Part shown: piece after piece, positions 16,701-24,219 of the stretch
How positions within the stretch are numbered: the stretch's first letter is position 1
How the letters are laid out: each line of letters begins with the position of its first letter
From: Chloroflexota bacterium
GTDB lineage: Bacteria; Chloroflexota; UBA6077; JACCZL01
Length of the DNA stretch: 34,104 bases
Direction of reading: 5' to 3'
Assembly (NCBI GenBank): GCA_020850535.1
Contig: JADZEM010000092.1
Span: 1-34,104, forward strand
Translations under genes and position numbers: made by a program
Notes under the pieces: generated by a model
The model's database searches: none
What the model was told of the DNA's origin: nothing
What the model saw: the letters and a program-made list of their open reading frames with translations, nothing else

Positions 16701-17252
16701 ACCTCGCTGGTGCTGATCCTCTCGATGCTGCCGGTCGCGCTCAAGCTCGGCGAGGGTGGCGAGGTCCGCGCGCCCATCGGCGCGGTGCTGGTTGGCGGCA
16801 TGGCGACCTCGACGGTGCTGGCGCTGCTCTACGTGCCCGTGGCCTACACCTACTTCGACAGCCTGGGGCAGTTGCTCGGGCGGCTGGCGACCTTCCGTCT
16901 GCGCCTGCCGACGTGGCGCAAGGTCGAGCCGCTCAAGAACCAGCCGTCGCGCGGCAAGGGCAAGCGGACCCGCGAGCCGCTGCCGGTTGCCGGCGGCGCG
17001 CCGACGGCCGAGGAGGCGGCCGAGCTGGCTGGTCACGCGGCGAGCGGGTCGGTCGACGCGGCGAGCCGCTCGCTCGACGGCTCGCGCGGACGCGGGTCGG
17101 GGAGCCGGCCGTCACGCGTGGCGCGCCGCGAGCGGCTCCAGGCGTATCATGATCGAAAGCTCGCCGACGCTGGCTGTGGGACTGACGAGCACGGGGCCGA
17201 GAACCGCGCGGTTGACGACCGAAGGGCTGACAGCCGGGGGGATGCCGCGTGA
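13797..17252 (+). CDS. RND-family efflux transporter (HAE1/AcrB type)
   Basis: This 1151-residue proton-driven transporter has the AcrB plan: an N-terminal helix, a large periplasmic-type loop with PGASPRTIEEQVTRKVEDAV, helices 2-6, a second large loop, and helices 8-12. The proton-relay residues are present: Asp405-Asp406 in GILVDDSIVVLENI and Lys932 in GMVGKNAILLVD. Residues from ~1030 form an unusual ~120-residue charged, Arg/Ser/Ala-rich cytoplasmic tail; AcrB-like proteins usually end near 1030-1050. No membrane-fusion protein or outer-membrane channel gene is nearby. It sits between a receiver protein and a kinase-regulator fusion, whose GTG overlaps its stop, so those genes probably control or sense its activity. 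Confidence 0.9.
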   Translation: MSLTRTAVFHPVIALTITIAIVIGGLVSFTGLGLEQTPQLNVPIVTVQVTIPGASPRTIEEQVTRKVEDAVAGLGNIKTLSSVSRTGLATVTIEFREGIDVDVAVNDVQQRVSGVRKEFPAEAEEPTYLKLDLNDTPVLYLAVTAQAGADPTQLYRVADDVVRPRLETANGVGRVVVVGGREPEVQVEVQPDKLRAYGLTIDDVSNAVRLQFMSTSGGDVKDGAGDSSRRASIRIDSRGTDLNRLGALPVQSPDGFRTELRNVATISLGGAEATEVVRLNGQPAVGLQIYKQSSANIVQTVDTLLPLSEQLKQELPSGFSLETAIDASTGVRKSVLGVEEELGLAAIITGLVLFFFLHSFRSTLIVLIAIPTSLLIALIVMKLAGLTLNTMTLVGLTTAIGILVDDSIVVLENIMTHLGHGKDSKTAAVEGRSQIGMAAIAITLVDVAVWGPILAITGLVGAFLRNFALVIIAATLASLLVSFTLTPLIASRWLSTGGHDAPKGLVGRIASFWEPAYQLLEKLYAKLLGWSLRHRPVILLLALGIFLLNLAIVPRLGTEFAPESNDERISVIGELPPGTALEAADRAAKRWELALANQEYFPEVHRVYTVVGRGDGDADREPRFITLTLDIGGGHSRARTSKEVARAVADAGEIVNPDLQARVGGATPGGGGQPIQVRVFGSDLDELSRLAEQARQRLAGQPELTDVTNSMATSPEVTLVPDPSRLMDLSVNTQAVGNAVRVAYQGAVVGRYAEPSGAERDVRVRLPENLRYNSAAVTDLPLAIRGGQVITVGQVTTAQTDQSPTRINRVNRQRIALIGADAADVPLGTGIAATQKAMDGMSLPSGHRWAFAGQAADQADSFRQLSLGLLASVVLMYMVLSILYENWLQPALILSALPLATVGAFGGLLLFHLNLGIVAFIGLIGLFGMVGKNAILLVDRANELRKEGLDRTAALREAGASRLRPILMTSLVLILSMLPVALKLGEGGEVRAPIGAVLVGGMATSTVLALLYVPVAYTYFDSLGQLLGRLATFRLRLPTWRKVEPLKNQPSRGKGKRTREPLPVAGGAPTAEEAAELAGHAASGSVDAASRSLDGSRGRGSGSRPSRVARRERLQAYHDRKLADAGCGTDEHGAENRAVDDRRADSRGDAA

Positions 17253-19759
17253 CCTGTCTCAGCGGCCGTCAGGGCAACGGGGTTCTGCGAAACGGAGCAG
17301 GCGTGGAACAGTACCAGTCGCACGCGGCGCCCACGTCCGAGGCAGCACCCTCGACTCTGGACCGGTTCAGGCTGGACGGCATCGGCAGCGAGCTTTCGCC
17401 GCCGGTGCTGGTGCCGTCCGGGATGCCGTCCGACATCACCCAGGTCTGGATCTTCTTCCTGCGGAGCGTCGGCGAGGTGCTCCGCGAGCACGCCAGGGAG
17501 CCTGAGGCCCGGGCCAGGGTGGCGCAGGCGTTCAAGGCGTTGGTGCCGCACGACGACATGCGGTTCGGTCGGTTCGAGGCGGGCGGCATGGTCTGGCTGC
17601 GTCCGGCCGACGACTACGACGCCCAACCGCCCGGTCCGCCGGTTCCCGTAGACGATCCGCTGATTCAGCAGGTGCTGTCGGAGGGGCGACCCCTGCTCCT
17701 GCCGCGGCGCGTCCTGGCCCCGCTCCGGCTCGGCTGGCAGCCGACCGGCGTGGTCGAGTTCAGCCATCGGCCGCCGTGGACGTACACGCCGGATCACCTG
17801 GCGGCGGCCGGCCTGATCGGCGAGCAGCTGGGCCCGATGATCGAGCTGATGTTCCACCTCAAGCAGGAGGAGCAGGCCCGCAAGCGGCTCGATGCACTCA
17901 TCGAGATCAGCCGGGCGATCAGCGTCTCGCTCGACCTGGACGAGATCCTGCCGGTCATGGCCCGCTCGCTGATCCAGGCGCTCGACCTCTCAAGCTGCAT
18001 CATCGCGCTGACGAACGACGACGACACGATGCTGGTGCCGCGCATCGTGATCGGAGACGATCTCTGGCCGCCGCACCTGGACCGGACGTCCAAGAACCCG
18101 CCGCATCCTCCCGTCCACCTGGACGATCCTGAGTGTGCGCCGCTGCTGACCCTCCGTCGGCCCACCGCGCTCACCGTCCCCGGGAAGATCGGGGACACCC
18201 GCCGAAAGGTCGGGCTGACGGTGCCCGAGCGCATCCTGGTCGTGCCGCTGGTCATCCGCGACCGTCTGCGCGGGGCCGCCGTGCTCCCGATCCGCGACGA
18301 CGCCCGCCAGTTCGGCGAGGAGACGCTGGCGATGGCGATGGGCATCGCGCAGTCGGCGGCGGTCGCCGTGGAGCACGCCCAGTTGTACGGCCGGGCGCGC
18401 GAGGTCGCCGTCGTCGAGGAGCGGAACCGGCTGGCCCGCGAGGTGCACGATACGCTGGCCCAGGGCATCACGGCCATCGCGCTGCAACTGGAGACGGCGG
18501 AGCGCCTGCTGCCGCCCGGGGCGGAGGCGAAGCGCATCGTCGCTGACGCCCGCGAGCAGGCCCACCGCTCGCTGGACGAGGCCCGGCGGGCCGTCTGGGG
18601 GCTGACCGCTAAACCGCTTGACGGAGCGTCGCTGCCCGAGGCGCTCCAGGGTGAGGTCGAGCGGTTCGAGCGTCGGACCGGTGTGGCCGCGCGCCTGACC
18701 CACGACGCCGAAGTTGAGCCGCTGACCGACGAGCAGGCGACGGCCCTGCTGCGCGTAGCCCAGGAGGCGTTGCACAACGTCGAGAAGCACGCCCAGGCGA
18801 CACGCGTGCGCGTCGAGCTGGTGCTGGACCGTGGCAGCGGCCTGCTGACGCTGCTGGTGGCCGACGATGGACAGGGCTTCGACCGGAGGACGCTGCCGGG
18901 GCCGGACGGCGGCTTTGGGCTGAGTGGGATGCGCGAGCGAATGCGTCTGGTTGGCGGCGAGCTGGAGGTCGAGAGCGCCGTCGGCTGGGGCACGCGCGTC
19001 CAGGCCCGGCTGCATGTCGAGTCGGAGCCGCCGGCCGTCGAGCCGGCCCTGGAGCACGAGGCTGGCCCGATTCGTGTGCTGCTGGTGGACGATCATCCGC
19101 TGGCGCGCGAGGGACTGCGGCGGCTGCTCGAAGGCCGCGACGACATGGTCGTGGTGGGCGAGGCTGGCGATGGCCTCCAGGGCGTCGAACGGGCGCTGGC
19201 CCTGCGGCCAGACGTGGTGCTGATGGACTTGCAGATGCCGCGTCTCTCGGGCGTTGGGGCGGTCCAGGCGTTGCGCGAGCAGTGGCACGATGCTCGGGTG
19301 TTGATCGTGACGACGTTCGCCCAGGACGAGCACCTGTTCGAGGCGCTGCGGGCCGGCGCGCGTGGCTATCTGCTCAAGGATGCCGGCCCGGACGCGCTGG
19401 CCTCGGCCATCAAGACGATCCACGAGGGCGGCTCGCTGGTGCAGCCGACGATGGCCGCCAAGCTGATCGACCGCTTTGGCGAGCTGGCGACCCGCGACCG
19501 GCTGGCCGAGCCGCTCACCGAGCGCGAGATCGAGATCCTGCACCTGGCGGCCGGCGGCGCTCGGAACAAAGAGATCGCCGACCGCCTGATCATCTCCGAG
19601 AAGACGGTGAAGAATGCGCTGAGCCGGCTGTACGGCAAGCTTGGGGCCAATGGCCGCGCGGAGGCGATCGCGCGGGGGCGGGCGCTCGGGCTGTTGCCGC
19701 TCGACGAAGCCCACTTCGAGCCGGAGCACAGCGGCGCAGAGGCCAGCGCCCGCCCCTGA
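17249..19759 (+). CDS. Single-chain GAF/HisKA_3 histidine kinase fused to NarL/LuxR-type response regulator
   Basis: This 836-residue protein unites both halves of a two-component system. A GAF-like sensor region spans ~210-375, preceded by a less clear domain. The HisKA_3 helix EERNRLAREVHDTLAQG carries the phospho-accepting His400. The HATPase domain has the N-box QEALHNVEKHA (Asn510), then VADDGQGF and GGFGLSGMRERM. From 607 a complete receiver follows (VLLVDDHP, Asp660 in LMDLQMP, YLLKDAG). It ends in a LuxR-type helix-turn-helix (~753-815, LTEREIEILHLAAGG). No membrane segment is seen, so it is probably cytoplasmic. GTG 17249 overlaps the RND stop (GTGA); GTG 17303 behind GGAG is an alternative start. 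It likely regulates the RND operon. Confidence 0.9.
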   Translation: MTCLSGRQGNGVLRNGAGVEQYQSHAAPTSEAAPSTLDRFRLDGIGSELSPPVLVPSGMPSDITQVWIFFLRSVGEVLREHAREPEARARVAQAFKALVPHDDMRFGRFEAGGMVWLRPADDYDAQPPGPPVPVDDPLIQQVLSEGRPLLLPRRVLAPLRLGWQPTGVVEFSHRPPWTYTPDHLAAAGLIGEQLGPMIELMFHLKQEEQARKRLDALIEISRAISVSLDLDEILPVMARSLIQALDLSSCIIALTNDDDTMLVPRIVIGDDLWPPHLDRTSKNPPHPPVHLDDPECAPLLTLRRPTALTVPGKIGDTRRKVGLTVPERILVVPLVIRDRLRGAAVLPIRDDARQFGEETLAMAMGIAQSAAVAVEHAQLYGRAREVAVVEERNRLAREVHDTLAQGITAIALQLETAERLLPPGAEAKRIVADAREQAHRSLDEARRAVWGLTAKPLDGASLPEALQGEVERFERRTGVAARLTHDAEVEPLTDEQATALLRVAQEALHNVEKHAQATRVRVELVLDRGSGLLTLLVADDGQGFDRRTLPGPDGGFGLSGMRERMRLVGGELEVESAVGWGTRVQARLHVESEPPAVEPALEHEAGPIRVLLVDDHPLAREGLRRLLEGRDDMVVVGEAGDGLQGVERALALRPDVVLMDLQMPRLSGVGAVQALREQWHDARVLIVTTFAQDEHLFEALRAGARGYLLKDAGPDALASAIKTIHEGGSLVQPTMAAKLIDRFGELATRDRLAEPLTEREIEILHLAAGGARNKEIADRLIISEKTVKNALSRLYGKLGANGRAEAIARGRALGLLPLDEAHFEPEHSGAEASARP

Positions 19760-19783
19760 CACGAGCACGCTGTGGGCCGTTGC

Positions 19784-19789
19784 TATACT
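19784..19789 (+). promoter_or_regulatory. Candidate -10 box for coaX-coaBC
   Basis: TATACT lies in the 72-bp gap after the kinase-regulator gene, 42 bp before the coaX start. It resembles the TATACT boxes before the tRNA gene and the peptide-binding-protein gene. No clear -35 box is seen. Confidence 0.35.
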
Positions 19790-19831
19790 CCCGAAGGCAT
19801 CCGATGGCTGGATGACAGGTGGGAGGGCGTC

Positions 19832-20638
19832 GTGCTCCTGGCGGTGGACATCGGCAACACGAACATCGTGGCCGGTGTGTTCGATGGCGACCGGCTGGCG
19901 ATGAGCTGGCGGCTGGCGACGGATCGGCGCAAGACGGCGGACGAGTACGGAGCGGCCCTCAGGACGCTGCTCGACCATCGCGGCGTGGACATGCGCGACA
20001 TCAAGGGGGTCTCCCTCTCCTCGACCGTGCCGCCGCTCACCGCGACGTTCCGCCGCCTGTCGGAGAGCTACTTCGACCTGCCGCCCGTGATCGCCGGCAT
20101 CGGCGTCAACACCGGCATCGTGGTGGCGACCGCCAACCCGCCAGAGGTTGGCCCGGACCGGATCATCAACTCGCTCGCCGCCATGATGCGCCACCGACTG
20201 CCGGCCATCGTGGTCGATCTCGGCACGGCCACCACCTTCGACGCCGTCTCCGCGGACGGCAAGCTGCTCGGGTGTACCATCGCACCGGGCATCGAGAGCG
20301 CGCTGGACGGGCTGATCTCGCGGACCGCCCGCCTGTTCACCGTCGAGCTGAAGGCTCCGCGCACGGCCATCGGGCGCAATACGGTGACCTCGTTGCGCGC
20401 CGGCGTGGTGCTCGGGTACGTCGGGCTCGTCGAGTACCTCGTCAGGCGGATCAAGGACGAGATGGAGGGCGACCCGCTGGTGATCGCCACCGGCGGCCTG
20501 GCCTCGGTGATCGTGCCCGAGACCCACTGCATCGACGTAGTCGATCCCGACCTCACGCTGCACGGGCTGCGCTTCCTGTACCAGTTGAACGCCGACGCGC
20601 CGGCGGTCCACTCGGGCGTTGCGGGAGCCGCCGAATGA
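19832..20638 (+). CDS. coaX: Type III pantothenate kinase
   Basis: This 268-residue enzyme phosphorylates pantothenate with ATP, the first step of coenzyme A synthesis. It has the ASKHA-fold motifs of CoaX in order: DIGNTN at 6-11 for phosphate binding, GPDR at 107-110 with the probable catalytic Asp109, and VDLGTATTFDAV at 128-139. Type III enzymes are not inhibited by CoA feedback in the way type I enzymes are and need a monovalent cation. The start is GTG 19832, five bases after GGGAGG, giving the usual N-terminus MLLAVDIGNTN; an in-frame start at 19772 would add 20 unlikely residues. Its stop overlaps the coaBC start (ATGA), so the two are translationally coupled. Confidence 0.95.
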   Translation: MLLAVDIGNTNIVAGVFDGDRLAMSWRLATDRRKTADEYGAALRTLLDHRGVDMRDIKGVSLSSTVPPLTATFRRLSESYFDLPPVIAGIGVNTGIVVATANPPEVGPDRIINSLAAMMRHRLPAIVVDLGTATTFDAVSADGKLLGCTIAPGIESALDGLISRTARLFTVELKAPRTAIGRNTVTSLRAGVVLGYVGLVEYLVRRIKDEMEGDPLVIATGGLASVIVPETHCIDVVDPDLTLHGLRFLYQLNADAPAVHSGVAGAAE

Positions 20639-21852
20639 GCCACGACGTCCTGGCCGGCAAGCGCATCGTGCTGGGCGTCACGGGCAGCATCGCGGCGTTC
20701 AAGGCCGTGGCCCTGGCAAGCCTGCTGACCCAGGCCGGGGCGCTGGTGGACGTGCTGATGACGCCCGAAGCCACGAAACTGATCCAGCCGCTCAGCTTCC
20801 AGGCGTTGACGCAGCGGGCCGTGCACGTGGACATGTTCAGCACGCTGGCAAACTCGGAGATCAGCCACGTCAGCCTGGGCCACCACGCGGATGTCGTCTG
20901 TGTCGCGCCGGCGACGGCTCACACCCTCGCGAAGCTCGCGCACGGGCTGGCCGACGATCTCGTCACGACCACCAGCCTCGCCACCCGCGCGCCGCTGGTC
21001 ATCGCGCCGGCCATGGACGCCGACATGTACGACCACCCGGCCGTGCGGGCCAATGTCCAGATCCTCCGCGAGCGCGGCGCGACGATGGTCGAGCCGGGCC
21101 ACGGGCGGATGGCGTCGGGGCTGGTTGGGCAGGGGCGGCTGGCCGAGCCGCCGGTCATCGCGGACACGCTGCGGCTGGTGCTGGCCCGCGACGGCGACCT
21201 TGCTGGCTGGAACGTAGTGGTGACGGCGGGAGGAACGCAGGAGGCCATCGACCCGGTCCGGTACGTCTCCAACCACTCGTCGGGCAAGATGGGGTACGCC
21301 ATCGCCGAGGCGGCCCGCGACCGTGGCGCGTCAGTGGTGCTGATCTCCGCGCCGACCGCCCTGAGCGCGCCGTTTGGCGTCCAGGTGCAGAACGTGCGAA
21401 GCGCCGCCGACATGCACGACGCGGTGATGGCCGCCCTGCCGGATGCCGATCTGCTGGTCATGGCGGCTGCCGTGGCCGACTACCGCCCGGCCACGGTGGC
21501 CGACCAGAAGATCAAGAAGAAGGACGACGAGCTGACGCTCCAGTTGGCGAGGACGACGGACATCCTCGCAGCGACGGCCATGCTGGCCGGTCCACGGCTG
21601 GTGCGGGTCGGCTTCGCGGCCGAGAGCCAGGATCTGCTGCAGAACGCCGCCGACAAGCTGGAGCGCAAGAAGCTCGACCTGATCGTCGCCAACGACATCA
21701 GCCGGTCTGACAGCGGCTTCGGGACGGACGACAACGCCGTCGTGCTGCTGGACCCGACCGGCCGCCAGCGGGAGCTGCCGTTGATGCCGAAGCGCGACGT
21801 GGCCGACCGCATCCTGGACGAGGCGCTGGCGATCCGGGCCGCTCGGGGATAG
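20635..21852 (+). CDS. coaBC: Bifunctional phosphopantothenoylcysteine decarboxylase / phosphopantothenate-cysteine ligase
   Basis: This 405-residue flavoprotein adds cysteine to 4'-phosphopantothenate and decarboxylates the product, giving 4'-phosphopantetheine. The CoaC half (~1-185) has the FMN-binding start GVTGSIAAFKA, the catalytic His78 in EISHVSLGHHAD and the substrate clamp PAMDADMY. The latter is a variant of PxMNxxMW with Asp for Asn. The usual ACGD.G.GR segment reads MASGLVGQGR, so the canonical Cys is replaced by Ser. I recall similar variants in other phyla, so it may be a normal lineage form. The CoaB half (~188-405) has VVTAGGTQEAIDPVRYVSN, KIKKKDDE and NDISRSDSGF. With coaX it supplies three consecutive CoA activities. 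Confidence 0.95.
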   Translation: MSHDVLAGKRIVLGVTGSIAAFKAVALASLLTQAGALVDVLMTPEATKLIQPLSFQALTQRAVHVDMFSTLANSEISHVSLGHHADVVCVAPATAHTLAKLAHGLADDLVTTTSLATRAPLVIAPAMDADMYDHPAVRANVQILRERGATMVEPGHGRMASGLVGQGRLAEPPVIADTLRLVLARDGDLAGWNVVVTAGGTQEAIDPVRYVSNHSSGKMGYAIAEAARDRGASVVLISAPTALSAPFGVQVQNVRSAADMHDAVMAALPDADLLVMAAAVADYRPATVADQKIKKKDDELTLQLARTTDILAATAMLAGPRLVRVGFAAESQDLLQNAADKLERKKLDLIVANDISRSDSGFGTDDNAVVLLDPTGRQRELPLMPKRDVADRILDEALAIRAARG

Positions 21853-22180
21853 TCAGCGGCCTCCGGGCCGTCTCCAAGATCGATTCACGACGATCCCCTT
21901 GCTGAACGGGGCCGTTCGGCGTCGGCAGGCGCACGCCGCCCACGAGCGTGTCGGGCGGTGGCCGGATGCCATCATCGTCGACCCTGGGCACATCCTGGCG
22001 GCTTTGCGCTGCCAGAAGCCGTGATGGACGCAGTTCTCCTCGCACATGTGTGTGCATGAAGCTCTGAGATGACGAGACGCTCTGTTGAATTGTGCCGCAC
22101 GGCGACGATCATTTTGATTAAACTCTGTGCTCCAGATCGGACGCACGAATCTGTGAGTCCTGAAGACGGATCTACCGTTC
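21853..22180. other. Intergenic region, relatively AT-rich in its 3' half
   Basis: No gene is supported in these 328 bp. Around 22080-22130 the composition becomes AT-richer than the surroundings, with TTGAAT at 22085-22090 as a possible -35 box for the downstream exported-protein gene. The matching -10 (ATCATT at 22108-22113) is weak. No repeat or structured RNA was seen. Confidence 0.4.
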
Positions 22181-23959
22181 GTGAGCGAGGCTGTAGTGCG
22201 GGAATCCTCATCAAACCGCTGGCGCGCCCCGTGGGTCGGGCTGGTCGTCCTGCTGCTCGTCGGATTGCAGGTATTGTCTGCTGGCGAGCATCGTGATGTT
22301 GAGGCCGCACCACTCGGGGCAGCCTGCAGTCCCCGCCCGCCGGTGCGCGTGCAGACCCAGCCAGAAAGCTCCACAACGCTGCTGGTGACGGTCACGGCGA
22401 CCACGTCAGCCTCGACGCCGACCAACCAGCTCAGCCAGATCCGGTTTGCGCCCGTCTCGAACGCCCTGGTGTCGATGCCGGGCAAGCTGACCAACAGCGC
22501 CGGCAATGTGACCGTCACGTTCGCGGCCGGCACGACCTCCGCCCAGTTCTCGGCACGTCGGATTGCCGGCGGGCAATCCATGACCGTGCCGGTGACGGTC
22601 GTGGATTCCTGTGGTGACTGGACCACCTTTGTCGGAGGTGGCGCCTCCTTCGGCGTCGGCCTACCGACCCCGACCGCAACCCCGCTGCCGACCGCGACCG
22701 TGACGCCGGCGCCGACCGCAACCGTGGCGCCAACGGCCACCTCGGCCCCGACGACCGCCCGGCGGGCCAACCTTCCGCGCTTCAGCGGATCGTTCGTCCC
22801 AGGGGAGGCTGCCGTCTTCTGGTACGGCCGGGTGACCCCGTCCGAGAACTACACCGACGTGCGGATCAGCTACTCCGCGACGGATCTCTGGGTGCAGGCG
22901 AACATCATGGACATGCACCTCCGCTACGATACTGCCGGCCAGACCAGCCGCCTCGAGGAGTTCGACGCGGTCGGCGTCACCCTCACCGCCCCGACAGGAA
23001 CGTATCGTTTCGTTTCTGGGCTCAACTGGTTCGAAGCTCGTACCAACTACCAGCGGTCCGTGCCGACCGTTCCATTCACGACGTCGACCGGCTGGCGTGG
23101 CAACGCACCCAACTCGGCGTTTGACAGCCAGAGCGACGACCGTGGCTGGGTTGCCACTTTCCAGATCCCGTTCGCCAGCCTGGGGCTCTCCACCCCCGTG
23201 GACGGCGCGGTCTGGCCGCTCGAGGTGATCACCTACGACCGTGACGACCAGGCTGGCGCGCAGCGGTCGCAGGCATCGTGGTCTGGCGAGATCCGCTTCG
23301 GTCTGCCGTCCTACACCGCTCCGACGACACCGGCTGGCACGGTCTCGATTCGCCAGACGACGGGCGGCACGTCGGTGCCAGACGCCGCGGTCGGCGGTGG
23401 CGCGGACTGCGGCGGTGCGGCTGATCCGGTCTATTTCGACCAGTGGGGGAGCTTCAACTACGCCGGCCGCACCGACATGAACGTGCAAAACCAGTCCGAC
23501 ATCGGGGACTGGCCCTGCTTCTCGAAGTACTACGTCACCTTCCCGCTCGGTTCGGTGCCATCCGGCAAGCGTATCGTGTCGGCTCGGCTGGTCATGCACC
23601 AGTTCGGCGGGTCGGGCAGCGCATCCGACACCCTCTATCCGTCGCTCATACAGGTTGCCACCACCGATCCGACCTGGACCGAGGGGACCATCACCTGGAA
23701 TACGGCCCCGCTCGCCCGTGAGAACGTCTCGCGCGCCGTGGTTCCGGTCTTCAAGGACACGATTGTCTGGCCGGGTGTCGAGCGGACCTGGGACGTGAGC
23801 GCGGCCGTCGCCACCGCCTATGCGTCAGGATCACCGCTCGCGCTGGTTCTCTATTCACCGGACGAGCCATACCACTCGGGCAAGTACTTCGTGACCTCGA
23901 ACACCGGTGACTGGAACGCTGCCGGCCGCCCCACCCTCGAGGTGACCTGGGGCAACTGA
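22181..23959 (+). CDS. Exported DNRLRE-domain protein with carbohydrate-binding-like middle domain
   Basis: This 592-residue secreted protein has a late hydrophobic export signal (~13-40, WVGLVVLLLVGLQVLSAG). A beta-rich region follows (~45-158), then a Thr/Pro/Ala linker (~160-192) built of PTAT-like units. A middle domain (~195-385) has GWVATFQIPFASLGLS and DRDDQAGAQRSQASWSGE, the style of CBM9/DOMON-like domains. A C-terminal DNRLRE-like domain (~395-592) has SARLVMHQFGGSG, TWTEGTITWNTAPL and WDVSAAVATAYASG. Proteins of this build are found at or beyond the cell surface; no catalytic residues are visible. GTG 22181 is the first start and GTG 22196 is also possible. It is probably monocistronic. 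Confidence 0.75.
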   Translation: MSEAVVRESSSNRWRAPWVGLVVLLLVGLQVLSAGEHRDVEAAPLGAACSPRPPVRVQTQPESSTTLLVTVTATTSASTPTNQLSQIRFAPVSNALVSMPGKLTNSAGNVTVTFAAGTTSAQFSARRIAGGQSMTVPVTVVDSCGDWTTFVGGGASFGVGLPTPTATPLPTATVTPAPTATVAPTATSAPTTARRANLPRFSGSFVPGEAAVFWYGRVTPSENYTDVRISYSATDLWVQANIMDMHLRYDTAGQTSRLEEFDAVGVTLTAPTGTYRFVSGLNWFEARTNYQRSVPTVPFTTSTGWRGNAPNSAFDSQSDDRGWVATFQIPFASLGLSTPVDGAVWPLEVITYDRDDQAGAQRSQASWSGEIRFGLPSYTAPTTPAGTVSIRQTTGGTSVPDAAVGGGADCGGAADPVYFDQWGSFNYAGRTDMNVQNQSDIGDWPCFSKYYVTFPLGSVPSGKRIVSARLVMHQFGGSGSASDTLYPSLIQVATTDPTWTEGTITWNTAPLARENVSRAVVPVFKDTIVWPGVERTWDVSAAVATAYASGSPLALVLYSPDEPYHSGKYFVTSNTGDWNAAGRPTLEVTWGN

Positions 23960-24219
23960 CCGCGCCACACGCACCACCTGGGCATCGGTCATCCTGGCTC
24001 CGGTGAGCGACGGACGCCCTCGATGGTGTCACGTCGTGGTGCGCCTCGGTCAGTCCTCTCCGCGGGCGCGGGCCTGACATACTGGCAGCCGGCCGGGCTA
24101 CCATCTCGCCCGAGCGCGGACCCCGTCATCGCCGACACACGTCACCGAGCAGCGTCGTCGGGCCGGGAGCCGCCATTGCCGGGCCGATCTCTTCGCCCGG
24201 CCTGGGGAGGAACGACCGT

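Noticed and set aside
17150-17505. Alternative plus-strand frame starting with ATG 17150 across the end of the RND gene
   Set aside because: It overlaps two supported genes, is Arg/Ser/Gly-rich and shows no recognisable domain.
17990-20611. Long minus-strand frame opposite the kinase fusion and coaX
   Set aside because: It is a shadow of two well-identified plus-strand genes, with low-complexity composition and no motif.
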